Shown: positions 1 through 14,132, numbered from the stretch's first letter. The stretch is 64,000 nucleotides of DNA from Rehmannia glutinosa (GCA_016081115.2 CM071934.1:64713267-64777266); one strand, 5' to 3'. A program made the numbers and translations. The notes: generated by a model from the sequence alone, not told the origin.

Positions 1-1890
1 GTAATTTTATAAAACTTGAGGGACCAAATTGTAAAAGATTAAACTTGAGGACCCAAATGAAATTTCCAGGACTTATACAGCCCATGTACCTGGAAATACT
101 AAGTTACCTATAACATAATTATATTTTGGACCCAATGTTCAAATTTCATAACAATTGGACCCCTAAAAGCCTTAAAGGCAATTATCTCAAAATGGGACAA
201 AAATGAGATTTTCAAAAGTTAAGGGACCTATACTTAGGACGTTTTAAAACTGTTTTTGTCCCAATATCCCACTAACCTTAGTGACATTTTCTAACTGGAA
301 TCTCATTAGAAGCCCTTCCGGTTTGTGAGTTCCGATTATTTTAAACTTAGGGCCCGAAATGACAATTTTAACAAATTTGGGGCCAATGTGAGAATTTTAT
401 AAAAACTCGACCTCAAAAATTTAAAAAACCTGAATCTCTGAATAATTTAGAGAATTTAGGAACTGACCTCATAATTTTTCAAGGTCGGGACATTTATTTA
501 TTTAACTTTTAACCCCAAAAGTATTGGTTTTGACAAAACGGGGCTAATTGTAAATTTTATTTTTATAAGGACCTAACTCAAATTATTTTCTTTTCAAGAA
601 ACAGCCCTGGACCCTCTAAATTTAATATTTAATGAAAATATTTTATTTCCTTAAAAAAATCCCTCGACTTATCGGATCGTCTTGACCGATTAATACCCGA
701 TCGCGGGCGACTTCCTCGTCTCGCAATTTCGAATCTATAACGGGACTTATGTTCCTCCTAATCCTTAAGATATCGAAGACTACTTATCCTCCCGATACTT
801 ATCTTCATCCCAATAACTCCACCAACGCCATAACCATCTTGTGCAAATTTTTGAGAACTTTTCATGAACTCGCTTCCCAATCAATAATACTCATTTGCCT
901 GGTTGACTACCCGAACGTGTACTTAATTTCCTGCTGAGTCAACTTGGTGTGTCGAGCTCACGGTCGAATGGATACGCCGGGGATGGGCAACCGGCAGCTC
1001 GGCTGCTATTCCACTCTCCGCCCCATCGTCCTAATCCCGCAACTGAGGGACGGAGTTTGTCCAAGGGAAGCGGGTCGTAGTACTTGAGGTATAATCATGA
1101 TTATGACGAATCCGAGCCTTGCTAGCTCCAACGTGGATTTTGTCTTTGCCTACGGAGCGATAAGGTGACAGGTCTTTGACCATCATGAATGGGGAGTTAC
1201 AAGGAAGAACAAAGGAATCGCTTATCTCGATCCACACGATTCCGGAGTTGAACGGAACAGGTTGGCACTTCATATCCGTACGCAAATCGCTACTTGTCTT
1301 GCATAAGATTGGCGTTACAAATCCGCACGCAATCCTCCCGATCGCTTGAACCATGGTGCTTGCGTGTCCACGAATCGTTTTCTTAAATCGTATATGTATA
1401 TTACTTAAATATATTTATCACGACAATTGTGGATGTGTGTGAAATCATGCATCATCTCTCACGCGTTTTCATACAACTAAATTTCTCGCATTAACTATTT
1501 ATATCGCCACACTTACACACGATCACCCCATCCATTGAGATTTCTGTCTCATTCCCTCCTGTTTTCTAACCTTTAGATGAAGAGTACTGCCGATGACATC
1601 GAACCCGCAGATTGAGTCCCTATCGCTGATGTGGAGCGACATTTCCTTTTACCTTTATTTGTTGTTGGACTCCTTCATTTTATTTCGTTGGATTTGTAAG
1701 TTAATACGAGAAAATCCTTTGGTTGTATTCGGATACCGCTTGACTTTAAGATGTAATTTGTACTTGTGTTTATTTTAATTCCATTTGCATTAGACTCTTT
1801 TCACTTGAAGTTTCGTATCATGGGTTTAGATCGTTGATTTATTTCTGTTTAAGTGATTGATCGTTGTCTCGTCACGTTTGGGGCGTGACA
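1..1890 (+). mobile_element. Partial long-LTR (copy D), 3' portion
   Basis: This is the 3' part of an LTR of the same family as copies A, B and C. Its first bases align with copy B near 24238, so about 2.3 kb of the LTR lies left of the window. It ends in the family terminus GGGGCGTGACA at 1890. It shows the family's quasi-repeated 'ggacc..aattgtaaaa' segments, the TTGGCG-type tandem units near 1260-1345 and the terminal block near 1530-1590. No primer-binding site follows 1890, so it is probably a solo LTR or the end of an element lying to the left. The candidate target duplication is TTCGT, and its partner is outside the window. The small ORFs here are not supported as genes. Confidence 0.85.
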
Positions 1891-1896
1891 TTCGTT

Positions 1897-2086
1897 CTCA
1901 CAAAGCAATATGTATTCTCGCTATTAGTTTTATGTTACACCTAAAAGGACTCTTGGCTAATATAGCCACTTGACCCTACACCGTGAGTGTAGCGGAATCT
2001 GTTGGTGTTGAGGTCTTTATTGTATGATGTTTTCACTCATTCCCTAATCCCGTTTTATATATTTAGAATACATATTGCTTTGTGAG
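1897..2086. mobile_element. Fold-back/MITE-like element, 190 bp
   Basis: A perfect 22-bp inverted repeat (1897-1918 and 2065-2086, beginning CTCACAAAGC) bounds about 146 bp. The centre also holds a small CTACAC/GTGTAG stem. No convincing target-site duplication was found, so the superfamily is not assigned. It starts six bases after the end of LTR copy D. Confidence 0.55.
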
Positions 2087-3392
2087 TGAATATAGTAAAT
2101 CATCCAAGGATTTTTTCGAAAAATTAATCTACTTGTGTATAGATTAGAGAATGTAATTATTAGATGCTTCTCAATATGGTTCTATCCAAAACAGATTGAT
2201 TATCACTTTCGAAAGCTACCATTTCATCAAAGATGATTACCAAGAATATAATGATGTATCTTTGAAACAAAATATATACTTAAATCTATAAAGAAACATA
2301 CGGAATTTTAAACAAAATATAATGATGTATCACGTTTGAAAGAAATCATTTTCATCAAATATAATTACCAAAAAATATAATGATGTTTCTTTGAAACAAA
2401 ATCGCACTTAAAATGAAAAGAAATATACGTTTTTTATAAAATCTATGTAATCCAAAGATTCTCGCACAATCCTCAAAACAAGACAATATAATTTTTAAAG
2501 TTAAGATTTATCAATAATTTAAGAATAATAATGCTTAATTATTATGTGTTTTTTTTTTGAGTTATAATTATTATGTGTGTTAGTTATATGATATTCGAAA
2601 TTGAACAGACAAAAAAATGACATAAGATATCTATAAATACAAAACAAAATTTAATCTAAAATGCATTGTCATTAAAATACAATGTTATTAATATAATTCC
2701 AACAAATTTGTATACAATCCTTTGTACTCAGATACAAATTAATAGAACCAAATACCAATGCAGAAGACAATTTTCTCTGTCCTCTGAAAGCTAGCATTTT
2801 TCTAGTACAATCGTCGAAAATCCAATTTCGGAGACAATGGACTCCTCCCTTTAATAAATCATCGTTTCAAAGTTGCATCCCATTTTTCTGCAATGATCGT
2901 GTTGTATGCGTGTCCTCGATTTCAATAGAGCCTTCTTCTGTGCCTCAAGTAACGAAACACTTTTAGATTAAATAACAAATAATCCTTAAATTCATTAAAT
3001 AAAATTCGTACCTTCATTAACTTGCATTAGATATTAGAATAAAATCTAGAACTTATCCAAATTATGGAATACCGATCCTGCAAAAAAGTTTATATTCTTC
3101 TCCAACACAAAGAAAAATTCCGATATAATAGATAATTAACACAATAAATATCATGCCCAGAAAGAAAAAAATTCAGAAAACAATCATCTAAACTCTTGAG
3201 GATTTAGTAAATACCAAAATATAGCTAATATCCCAAATAGCATACGAATATAAAGTATCAGAAAAGATAAAAAATTGTCCAAAATAACATCCAACAATCC
3301 TCTAAACAGCTGAGGATTTAATAATTACCAAAATAAAAATAGTCTCCACCACCAAACATTGTTTAACCCTCAAACAATCATTAAAAAGTATC
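2087..3392. other. AT-rich intergenic stretch
   Basis: No gene is seen. A local imperfect duplication near 2190-2420 repeats the phrase 'aatataatgatgt(a/t)tctttgaaac' and its surroundings. The rest is AT-rich sequence lying downstream of the RPA-like pseudogene. Confidence 0.5.
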
Positions 3393-5797
3393 TTATTTTT
3401 TCCCGTCATCCTCCAATTTGACCTTTTTAAACTTGTACTCCTTTGTAGTAGACTCGTCAAACTGTGGCTTTCTCAGATCAGTTCCTACTTCCACTTTGTC
3501 ATTCTCCTTCAAAGGCTTATTTGGAGTAAAGTAACTTCGTCTTCAGAAGATCCATCTTCTAAACCGCAAACATTTTCTTCTCCTTGCAATTTAGAGAGGA
3601 AGTCTGATTCCTATAATTTAAATACATTTAGATAACTAAAAAGAAAGAATAAGTTGATACTAATAATTTTACGAATCTATATATACCGGCTTTCCACTTG
3701 CAAAGGAGAGTATCGTCAAAGAAATTAGGTTCTTTGTCGCCTAATAATAACAGAGAATGCACCACTGAAAAGTCTGATTTGATCAGCTCTCACTTGAACT
3801 TTAAATAGAACTCTCTTGTCAACTAAAATTGCTAGATCGTCAGGTAATCCATCCCAATATTCCCTCTGAAATTTATTAAAACACAAGTGAATAAAAATAT
3901 CAAATTTCGAAATTATATAATTTTTAAAATTGGATTCCAACAAATAATATTAATGTTACCTCATTCAACTCATTTTTCAATGTTGCACAGGTTTTCCAAT
4001 CAAACCATCACAAATCCGATCCCAAATAACAAAGACGCATTTCCACTATCATCGCATACCTCAAACTGAATTCGGTACCTACAATTGTTTAATTGAAATG
4101 ATTAATAATGATTATATTCATCACAACAAAATAACAATTATTATTGAATTACCTAAAATTTCCCGATTGTGAACTTGTCACAACATTCGCAGAAAATTTG
4201 TCTCGCTTTTGGTCAATTTTTTCGGATATTTCCTACAAGACAGATACCACCAATCTCCTATGATGGAGAAAATAGTGGCAGTAATCCAAAAACTACCTGC
4301 CTGTATTTAAGATAATTCATGTTAACTGATAATACAGAAAAAATCCAATTTAAAGAAATACAAATAATCTCGGAAAAAAAAGAAAATAAATACCTCCTCA
4401 TTAGCAAACAATTGATCAATCAACCTGAAAGGTGATTCACCAGACGTCAAATCCTCTTCAATAGTATGTGTCAAAGGGAAAGACATGTGGCTTATCGAAG
4501 ACGTAGGATTGTTGGTTGTCACAATTCTAAACAAAGATTTAAAATAAATAACTAAGTCAATTATATAATTTTTATAAAATATTTTAAAAAAATATAACTA
4601 ATTTGAATTAACCAACCTCCTTTTGAAATCACTGATCTCTTACATGTCTCCATTCAAAATCAACTTGGTAATGTGATAAGTGTTCGACACTTTCACCTCG
4701 TCTAAAATTCAAAAAAACAACAGAAAGTCATTAAATTGAAAACTGATGTTAATATATAAAAAATAAGAATCATAATAAAATTAAAAACTTATGTTATTAT
4801 AAAAAAAACTCAGAATAAAATGAAAAAATGATGTTAATATAAAAATATCAGAATAAAATGAAAAACTGATGTTAATATAAAGAAAAACCTTACCTCGATA
4901 CACCTTTGCACGGCACATCTGAAGAATTAAAACCAAGGGTTCCACACTATGTTCCTCAAGAAATGGCAAAATAAAATCGACATACTTTTCCCATAGAGTG
5001 TCCGTCACGATTGTTACTACAATAAAATATAATATTAGATACTTGAATAATTTAAAAACCAATATGAAATTATGTAAAATTATTACTCGAGATCCTCTAA
5101 TGTTATGTCAATGTATCACGTCACTTTGCCAGCTCCATGTTCCGTGCAGATTGCATGGCCACCACTTTCCCTATGACATCTGTTAAATACCAAATCACAA
5201 TGCATTAGTTTAAATGACAGAAACTAAAATAAGTACCAATATATATGAAAATTCAAAATTTAATTTTTACATACCGAATGTAGCTTGGTCTCAACATTAT
5301 CCACATTAGACAAATTTGTCCTGAGCTCTTGAAATTGAATAAAACCTTGGCAGTGAATTATCATCCATTTGGAAAACATGGGTTTTTCCATGAAACATGA
5401 TTTTATATTTCACATCAGTGGTTTTGTATTTATCAGAATAATACGAAACCATAAAATCTTTTATGGCGTAGACGTTGCCCTCATTTAGCTTCTTCTTGAA
5501 CTCGTCCCAATATGAATCCTCTTGATGGTGCCATGAATTCTATCTCCTCGCATATAAACAAATTTATAACGGAATCTTGCTTATTATCACCTCTTTATAT
5601 TTTTGAAAAAAAAAAAGAACAAAAAAAGCGAAAAGAAATTATTTTTACCTCGACATCGTGGAACACAAAATTCAAGACTCAGATTCGATTTTTGTCATCA
5701 ATGATGTTTTTTCATACAGACGAACCAATCGCAATTTCATAGCCCATTGCGATTTGCTCATATTGATGTCCTTAATCAATATCATCATCGGCGCCAT
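3393..5797 (-). pseudogene. Replication protein A 70-kDa-like (OB-fold) gene, decayed
   Basis: About ten exons can be traced on the minus strand by GT-AG borders: 5797-5649, 5539-5276, 5179-5087, 5016-4894, 4701-4617, 4526-4394, 4232-4153, 4078-3960, 3865-3687 and 3610-3393. Their pieces read like plant RPA1/DUF223 single-strand DNA-binding proteins. Examples are 'SQWAMKLRLVRLYE' and 'VFHDVE' in exon 1, 'FKKKLNEGNVYAIKDF' in exon 2, 'DVIGKVVAM' in exon 3, 'TDTLWEKYVDF' and 'LQMCRAKVYRG' in exon 4, 'EVKVSNTYHITKLILNG' in exon 5 and 'DKRVLFKVQV' in exon 9. An in-frame TAA interrupts exon 5, and frameshifts are visible in exons 1, 2, 8, 9 and 10, so it is not functional as written. Such genes occur both as host RPA paralogues and as cargo of plant Helitrons; no Rep/helicase is seen here, so the origin is open. 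Its likely 5' UTR is interrupted by LTR copies A and B. Confidence 0.75.
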
Positions 5798-6130
5798 TTG
5801 TTAAAATCGGGAGTAAAACCAAGCACCAATGTTTAATCGATCGAGTGAGATGAATGAATGTGTGAAGCCCCGATTTTCCGAGCTTATAATTGATCCTTAT
5901 TGTTGTTTATACATCCGATCGACTATTTTACCGCGTCATTTTGACGAATAATTATTAATAATATATACATTTTGTATTTTATTTCATTTTATTTAATTAC
6001 TTGTGATCATGATCTTATTTAATTCTATTCTCATTTATGATCAATTGATTGATCATTATTACTATTTTTGTATTTATTAGTTACCTTAGAATTTTAAGAG
6101 ACTATTTATTTTAGAGACTTTTACCTTATA

Positions 6131-9100
6131 TGTCACGCCCAAACGTGACGCGACAACGATCAATCACTTAAACAAAATAAATCAACAGATCTAAACCAAA
6201 GATACCAAACTCCAAGTGAAATAGAGTCTAATGCAAAGGGATTAAAATAAACACGAGTCACAGATTACAATCTTAAAGTCCGGCGGTATCCGAATACAAC
6301 CCAAGAGATTATCTGAATTAACTTACAGTCCAAACAAAAATAAATGAAGGAGTCCAACAACAAATAAAAGTAAAAGGAATTGTCGCTCCATATCACGGAT
6401 AGGGATTCAATCTGCGGTAGGTTCGATGTCTTCAAATAACTCTTCATCTAAAGGTTAGAAAACAGGAGGGAATGAGACAAAATCTCGGTGGATGGGGTGA
6501 TCGTGTGCAAGTGTGGCGATATAAATAGTTAATGCGAGAAATTTAGTGTATGAAAACGCGTGAGAGATGATGCATGATTTCACACACACCACAAGCGTCG
6601 TGATAAATATATTAAGTAACATACTTATATAGTTTTAAGAAAATAGTTCGTGGTCACGCAGGCACTATGGTTCAAGCAGCATGGAGGATTGCGTGCGGAT
6701 TTGTAACGCCAATCCTATGCAAGACAAGTAGCGGTTGCGTGACGGATTTGTAGCGCCAACCTATGCAATACAAGTAGCGGTTGCGTCACGGATTTGTAGC
6801 GCCAACCAAACGGGTCCGATTAACTCCGGAATCGTGTGGATCGATGACAACGATTCCTTCGTTCTTCCTTGTAACTCCCGAGCAAGATGGTCCAAGACTC
6901 ACACCTTATCGCTCCGTAGGCAAAGACAAAATCCACAATGTGAGCTAGCAAGGCTCGGATTTGTCATAATCATGATTATACCTCAAGTACTACGACCCGC
7001 TTCCCTTGACAAACTCCGTCCCTCGCCATGGGATTAGGGCGATGGGGGGGAAAGAGTGGAATAGCAGCCGAGCTGCCTTCCATCCCCGACGTATCCATTC
7101 CGATCGTGAGCTCGACACACCAAGTTGACTCAAGCAGAAAGTAAACACAAGTTCATGTAGTCAACCAGCAATGAGTATTATTGATTCGGGAAGCGCTTCA
7201 TGAAAAGTTTTCAAAAATTTGCGTAAGGTAATTATGGCGTTGGTGGAGTTATTTGGATGAAGATGATTATCGGGAGGATAAGCAATCTTCGATATCTTGA
7301 ACGATTAGGAGGAACATAAGTCCCGTTATAGATTTGAAATCACGAGACGAGGAGTCGCCCACGATCGGTATTAATCTGTCAAAAACGATCCGATAAGTCA
7401 AGGGATTTTTAAGAAAAATAAAATATTTTAATTAAATATTAAAGTAAGAGAGTCCAGGGCTATTTCTTTAAAAGAAAATAATTTGAGTTAGGTCCTTATA
7501 AAAAAATAAAATTTACAATTAGCCCCGTTTTGTCAAAACTAATACTTTTGGGGTTAAAAGTTAAATAATAAATGTCCCGACCTTGAAAAATTATGAGGTC
7601 AGTTCCTAAATTCTCTAAATTGTTCAGAGATTCAGGTTTTTAAAGTTTTGAGGTCGAGTTTTTATAAAATTCTCACATTGGCCCCAAATTTGTTAAAATT
7701 GTCATTTCGGCCCTAAGTTTAAAATAATCGGAACTCACAAACCGGAAGGGCTTCTAATGTGATTCCAGTTGAAAAATGTCACTAAGGTTAGTGGGATATT
7801 GGGACAAAAACAGTTTTAAAACGTCATAAGTATAGGTCCCTTAACTTTTGAAAATCTCATTTTTGTCCCATTTTGAAATAATTGCCTTTAAGGCTTTTAG
7901 GGGTCCAATTGTTATGAAATTTGAACCTTGGGCCAAAATATAATTATGTTATAGGTAAATTAGTAATTCCAGTTACATGGGCTGTATAAGTCCTGGAAAT
8001 TTCATTTGGGTCCTCAAGTTTAATCTTTTACTATTTGGTCCCTCAAGTTTTATAAAATTACTTTCCAAGCTCTAAACACTTGGATTTTTGGAATACACTT
8101 AAAATATGTTATTTACAGTCCCTTAATAGTTAAAATTTCAAATTTTAAAATTAGGGTCTGGTACAGTTTCGAAATTTGCAAAATAGCCCTTAAACTTCTC
8201 AAATTTTACAATCTAGTCCTTGGGCTTTTAAGGGTTGATTTTATTTATCTAAAAACTCTTAAAACTTTATTAAAATATCAAAACATCATTTTGAACCTGA
8301 GTACAGTCCCAAAAATCGAAAATTACAGAGAGGTCCCTTAAGTTTTATTTTCTTGCAATTAAGTCCACCAACTTTCCATTTTTTGCATTTTAAGTCCAAA
8401 AATTGAAATTTAATCAATTATGCTCGACTTGTCCAGGTTATAGGTCATTCAAAATATAGATTTCAAGAGTCATAAACATACATATCCATCTCATACAAGA
8501 ATTTATCAAATATGACAATAAAGTGTACATGTATGTCCTAATTTTCGATAAATCGCATTTTGAGCAACACTTGAGAAATTTTTCAACTTGATACAAGAAA
8601 ATAGCATGCAATACATAATATATATCTCAAATGCTCAATAACAAAATACTACATGCATTTTTATGAATTAAAACACCTAGAAGTTGAAAGGATTTTTCCA
8701 CCCACCTTGTTTGTTCGGTTGATTGGTGTAAAGTGGTGTCACAAGACCTTGAGGATTTTAATCCTCACTTAAGGCAGCCCCTAAGTCCAATAATACAAGG
8801 AGTTTTGAGTTAGAAAAATGAAGATTTGAGCCAAGGAGGGAAAAAGAGAAGGATTATGCCAAAGGTACCACACTTACCTTGTGTAGTTGAAAGTTGTAGT
8901 CAAAAATTGCTAGTCTCTTAAGAACTTGATCACCACTTAAATAAAGCTCCAAGGTCAGCCCCTAATCACCTCAAAATGATAATTTTGGTGTTAAAATTTG
9001 GAATTAATAGGGAAGAAGAAGATGGTACCAAAAATCCCATTTCTTACCTTGTTGAAGGGGGGTGTTCGAATTTTTGTAGGTAGAAGAGGGGGTTCTTGAA

Positions 9101-10047
9101 ATTTTGGTTAAGTGTTTGGGAGATATGAAGGAAAAAGGTATGTTTGAAGATATGAAGAACTTATGTTTGAAGATTTGAAGATGTCAAGAGTTGGTGTTTG
9201 AAGATTTGAAGATGTGAATGATTTTTAGAGAGAAGTTAGAGAGATGTTGGAGAAAATGCTTGAATGATGAATGAGTTGGATAAAAATGATATTTTGAACA
9301 ATTTTTGATCATCAAAATGGCCCTTGGCCGTTCACAATGAGAGAGGGGGAGGGAGACAACTTTTGTCTTGAAAGGTGTAGCTTGCATGAGGGACAAGGAC
9401 CTTGGTCAAGATGAGGTCTTGCATGGGAGGATGAAATTGAAGGGATTGAGGAGAATGTTGGCATGGGATGTTGGGAAGCCTCCAACATGTTGGGTAAGTT
9501 TATAATAAAGAATTGGTGTATAAGATATTGTGTATAAGATTTGAATTAATGGTGTAATAATACACAAGATGAATACATAAGGTGTATGTGTACAAGAGTT
9601 GGGAGATATTTCTACACCAAAATTCCCATTATGGCCGTCCTTAAGGGGTATTTGTGGTAATTCCATATTTTATTTTTTATGTCCCAAAATTGATGATAAT
9701 AGGTGAATAATATCAAATCTCCAAAATAATTAGTAATTTCCTTGATCACTTAATCTAAATCGAATTATTAATTCTATAAGGTTTAAACCTCTAAAATAAA
9801 TAGTCTCTTAGAATTCTAAGGTGACTAATAGATACGCAAAATAACAATAATGATGATCAATCAAGTGATCATAAATGCGAAATAAAATTAATAAATGATT
9901 ATGATCACAAGAAGTAAATAAGGAAATTAAGGCAAAAATGTAATTATCATTAATATTTACCCGTCAAAGCGACGCCAGAATAGTCAAATAGTACAAAGAC
10001 GATACGTGATATAAGTACATGTTCGAATAAAAATCGAGGGCTTCACA
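6131..10047 (-). mobile_element. Solo LTR, copy C, nested in reverse orientation
   Basis: This is a 3917-bp LTR of the same family as A and B on the minus strand. On the plus strand it starts TGTCACGCCC and ends GGGCTTCACA. It is flanked on both sides by TTATA (6126-6130 and 10048-10052), a perfect 5-bp target-site duplication. Removing it joins the two parts of copy A into the sequence seen uninterrupted in copy B near 22240. Its body lies beside the matching body of copy A in the opposite direction, forming a very large inverted repeat. Confidence 0.92.
6660..6835 (-). repeat. About 45-bp tandem units in LTR copy C
   Basis: Three imperfect units containing TTGGCGCTACAAATCCG (minus strand) are repeated head to tail. 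Equivalent arrays lie in copy A (about 13350-13480, three units), copy B (about 25485-25615, three units with spacing 45-46 bp) and copy D (about 1260-1345, two units). They sit roughly 600 bp before the LTR 3' end. Confidence 0.7.
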
Positions 10048-10569
10048 TTATAGAATTAAGATTTTGATTTAGATTAAGTGATCAAGGAAATCACTAATTA
10101 TTTTGGAGATTGATATATTTCATCTATTATCATCAAATTTGGGACAAAAAACAAAATATATGGAATTACCAAATTGCCCTTTTGTGGACAATGATGGGAT
10201 TTTTGGAGTAGAAATATCATCCAACTCTTGTACACTTACACCTTATATTAGTCATCTTGTGTATAATTATACCATTAATTCAAATATTATACACATCATC
10301 TTATACATCAATTCTTTAATATTATTTTCCCCAACTTATTCTCACTCACCCAACATTCCTTCCTTACCCATCATTTGCCCATACCTTTGACTTCCCTTTT
10401 GTCTCCATGCAAGAGACAAATTGCAAGACACAAAAATTGATCATTCTCTCCCCTCTCTCTCACTAATTTCGGCCATTAGGCCAAATAATACTCAAAATTT
10501 TCATTTCATTTTACCAACATCATACTTTAACTCTTGCAATAATCCTCTCCCTTCTCTCTAAAATCCCCA

Positions 10570-10850
10570 ACATCTCTCTAAGCATATATTCATCCTTTTC
10601 TTCATATCTTCAAATATATCATCAAACTTCAAGAACAACTCCTTCATATCTTCAAATCTTCAAACACCAATCCTTCATATCTTCAAATCTTCAAACACCA
10701 ACTCTTCACATCTTCAAATCTTCAAACATAAGTTCTTCATATCTTCAAGTACCATTTCTTCACATCTTCAAATATTCAAACACAAGTCCTTCACATCTTC
10801 AAACCTATCTTCATACCTTCAAGAACATCTTCTTCCTAACATCAAACACA
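10570..10850 (+). repeat. CTTCAAA-rich minisatellite inside LTR copy A
   Basis: Many short units of the type 'catcttcaaatcttcaaaca' occur head to tail. The same array is present in copy B (about 22780-22990) and, on the other strand, in copy C (about 9110-9260). It is low-complexity and not coding. Confidence 0.7.
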
Positions 10851-13800
10851 CCTCTTTCTTAAAACATCGAAACCAAAACAAACAATCTTTCTACTTAAAC
10901 TCCAAAAATTCGAACACCCCTACCTCAAGGTAAGAAATTTCACTCCTCAATTCAACTTAAAATCTTACTACTCATCACCTTCTCTTTTTAATTTAAGTTT
11001 GAATTTTGGATTTTGAGGTACTTAGAAGAACACTTGAAGACATGCATGCATGGTGGTGAAATTAGAAGACTTGAAGAATAATTAGTAGAGAATTTTGGAC
11101 TACAAGGTAAGAATTGGACACTAGAACCCTTCTTTCTTCTTCTTCCTATTTTTTTTTTCAAATTTTAACACCCCTTTTTAATTTTTGAGAAATAGGGGCT
11201 GACCTTAGGTGATTTTGGAGTTGAACCAAAAATTCCAAATTTGAAGCTTCAACTAGTTTCAAATCACCTACTACACAAGGTAAAGTGTAGTCTTTCCCAA
11301 TTTTCTTATCTTCTTCTTTTTCTCCTTAATTTTTCTCTCATTTTTCTAACTCCAATTTTTTGATATTTCTTGACTTAGGGGCTGACCTAAGTGACCTCAT
11401 CAAAGTTGTGAAATTTTCCCTTTTATTTCACAACTTTCCAATTTAAGGTGGGTGGAAAAAAATATTTTCCAACTTTTAGGTGTTTTGATTAAATGCATGT
11501 AGAAAATTTGATCATGAGCCTTGAGATATATATAATCTATGTATTGCATGTCAATTTTATATATCAAATCATGAAAATTCTCAAGAGTTGCTCAAAATTG
11601 CTATTTATTGAATTTTAGGTGCATGCATGTACACTTTAATGTTTTAATTGATGAATTCTTGTATGTATTGGACATGCATGTGTCTGATCTTTAAAATCTA
11701 TGTTTTGGATGACTTATAACCTGGAAAAGTCAAGAATAATTGATTAAATTTCAATTTTGGACTTAAAAATGCAAAAATGGAAAGTTGGTGGACTAAATTG
11801 CAAGAAAATAAAAGTTAAAGGACCCCTCTGCAAATTTCGAAATTTGGGACTGTACTCAGGTTCAAAAATGACTTTTGGACATTTTAATAAAGTTTTAAGA
11901 GTTTTAAGATAAATAAAATCAACTTTTAAAAGCCCAAGGACTAGATTGTAAAATTTTGAAAGTTTAAGGGCTACTTTGCAATTTTTAAAACTGTACCAGA
12001 CCTTAACTTTAAAATTTGAAATTTTTACTCTTAAGGTACTGGGAATTACATATTTTAAAAGTATTCCAAAAATCCAAGTGGTTAGGGCTTGGAAAGTAAT
12101 TTTACTAAAATTGAGGGACTAATGTGTAAAATATTAAACTTGAGGACCCAAATGAAATTTCCAGGACTTATGCAGCCCATGCACCTGGAAATACTAACTT
12201 AACTATAACTTAATTATATTTTGGACCCAAGGTTCAAATTTCATAACAATTGGACCCCTAAAAGCCTTAAAGGCAATTATTTTAAAATGGGACAAAAATG
12301 ATATTTTCAAAGGTTGAAGGACCTACACATATTGCTTTTAAAAACTACTTTTGTCCCAATATCTTACTAACCTTAGTGACATTTTCCAACTAAAATCACA
12401 TTAAAAGCCCTTCCGGTTTGTGAGTTCCGAATTTTTAAAACTTAAGGTCCGAATTGGCAATTTTTACAAATTTGGGGCCAATGTGAGATTTTTATAAAAA
12501 CTCGACCTCAAAACTTTAAAAACCTGAATCTCTGGACAATTTGGAGAATTTAGGAACTGACCTCATAATTTTTCAAGGTCGGGATATTTAATCTTTCAAT
12601 TTTTAACCCTAAAAGTGTTAGTTTTTACAAAACGGGGCTAAATTACAATTTGTCTTTTATAAAGGACCTAACTCAAATTATTTCCTCTTTCACTAAAATA
12701 GCCCTGGACTCTCTGACTTGGAGATTTAATTTAAGTATTTTACTTTCCCAAAAACCCTTGACTTATCGGATCAATTTGACCGATTAAATACCGATCGCGA
12801 GCGACTTCCCGCCTTGCGAATCAATCTATAACCGGACTTATGTCCCACCTAATCTTTCAAGATATCGAAGGTTGCTTATCCTTCCGATAATCACCTTCAT
12901 CCAAAAACTCCACCAATGCCAAAATTGCTACTCGCGAATTTTCAAAAACTTTCCTAAATCGCTTCCCCTGAATCAATAATACTCATTGCCTGGTTGATTT
13001 GCTGTAATTGTATTTACTTTCTGCATAAGTCAACTTGGTGTGTCGAAACTCCGTCGGAATGGATACGTCGGGGATGGAACCGGTCAGCTCGGTTGCTATT
13101 CCACTATTCCGCCCCCATCGTCCCTAATCCCGCAATCGAGGGACGGAGTTTGTCCAAGGGAAGCGGGTCGTAGTACGAGGTATAATCATGATTATGACAG
13201 ATCCAAGCCTTGCAAGCTCAATCATGGATTTTGTCTTTGCCTACGGAGCGATAAGGTGCGGTCTTGGACCATACCGACCGGGAGTTACAAGGAAGAACGA
13301 AGGAATCGCTTGTCGATCCACACGATTCCTCGAGTTATCGGACCCGCTTTTGGTTGGCGTTACATTTCCGTGACGCAACCGCTTACTGTTTTGCATTGGT
13401 TGGCGCTACAAATCCGTGACGCAACCATTATTTGCCTTGCATGGGATTGGCGTTACACTTTCGCACGCAATCCTACCGTCTTGATCAATCACATAGTGCA
13501 TGTGTGACCATGAATCTTTTTCTTGAATCGTATAAGTATATTATTTAAATATTTTATCACGACGCTTATGAATCGTGTGTGAATTCATGCATCATACTCA
13601 CGCGTTTTCATATAATGTTTTCTCATTAACTATATTGCGCCACACTCGCATTACGATCACCCCATCCACTTTGAGATTTTTGTCTCATCCCCACCGTTTT
13701 CAAACCTTAGATGAGGATTTCGTTGGAGATCTTTGAACCGGCTCTGATTGAGACCTTGTACTACGCTTGTTGGATTTACTACTTCTTGTTGTTGATTGGA

Positions 13801-14132
13801 CTATTTTCTTATGTTGTTGTCGGACTTTTGTATTTCGTTCTATTCCGGTTTAAATCAAGGGCGTAGGATCCTTTTATAAGTCCAAGCGGCTACGATAATC
13901 TAGAGGGGTGAATAGATTATCTCCATCTTTTCGATTTCGCCCTCTTTTTAAAACCGAATGCTCAAATACAATAATAAAGGTGCGGAATATAAACAACACA
14001 CGTCGATTTAAAGAGGTTCAACCCACCTAGGGCCTAATCCTCTACCACCCCAGAATATCCGGGATGGATTTCGAAAAGAAAAAGAATTTTATTAATTACC
14101 AAAATTAATACAAATTCAACTTACAACACCTT

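Noticed and set aside
1891..5860. Copies D and A as the two LTRs of one full element
   Set aside because: No primer-binding site follows D, the interval holds an RPA-like gene rather than gag-pol, and copy A has its own candidate target duplication.
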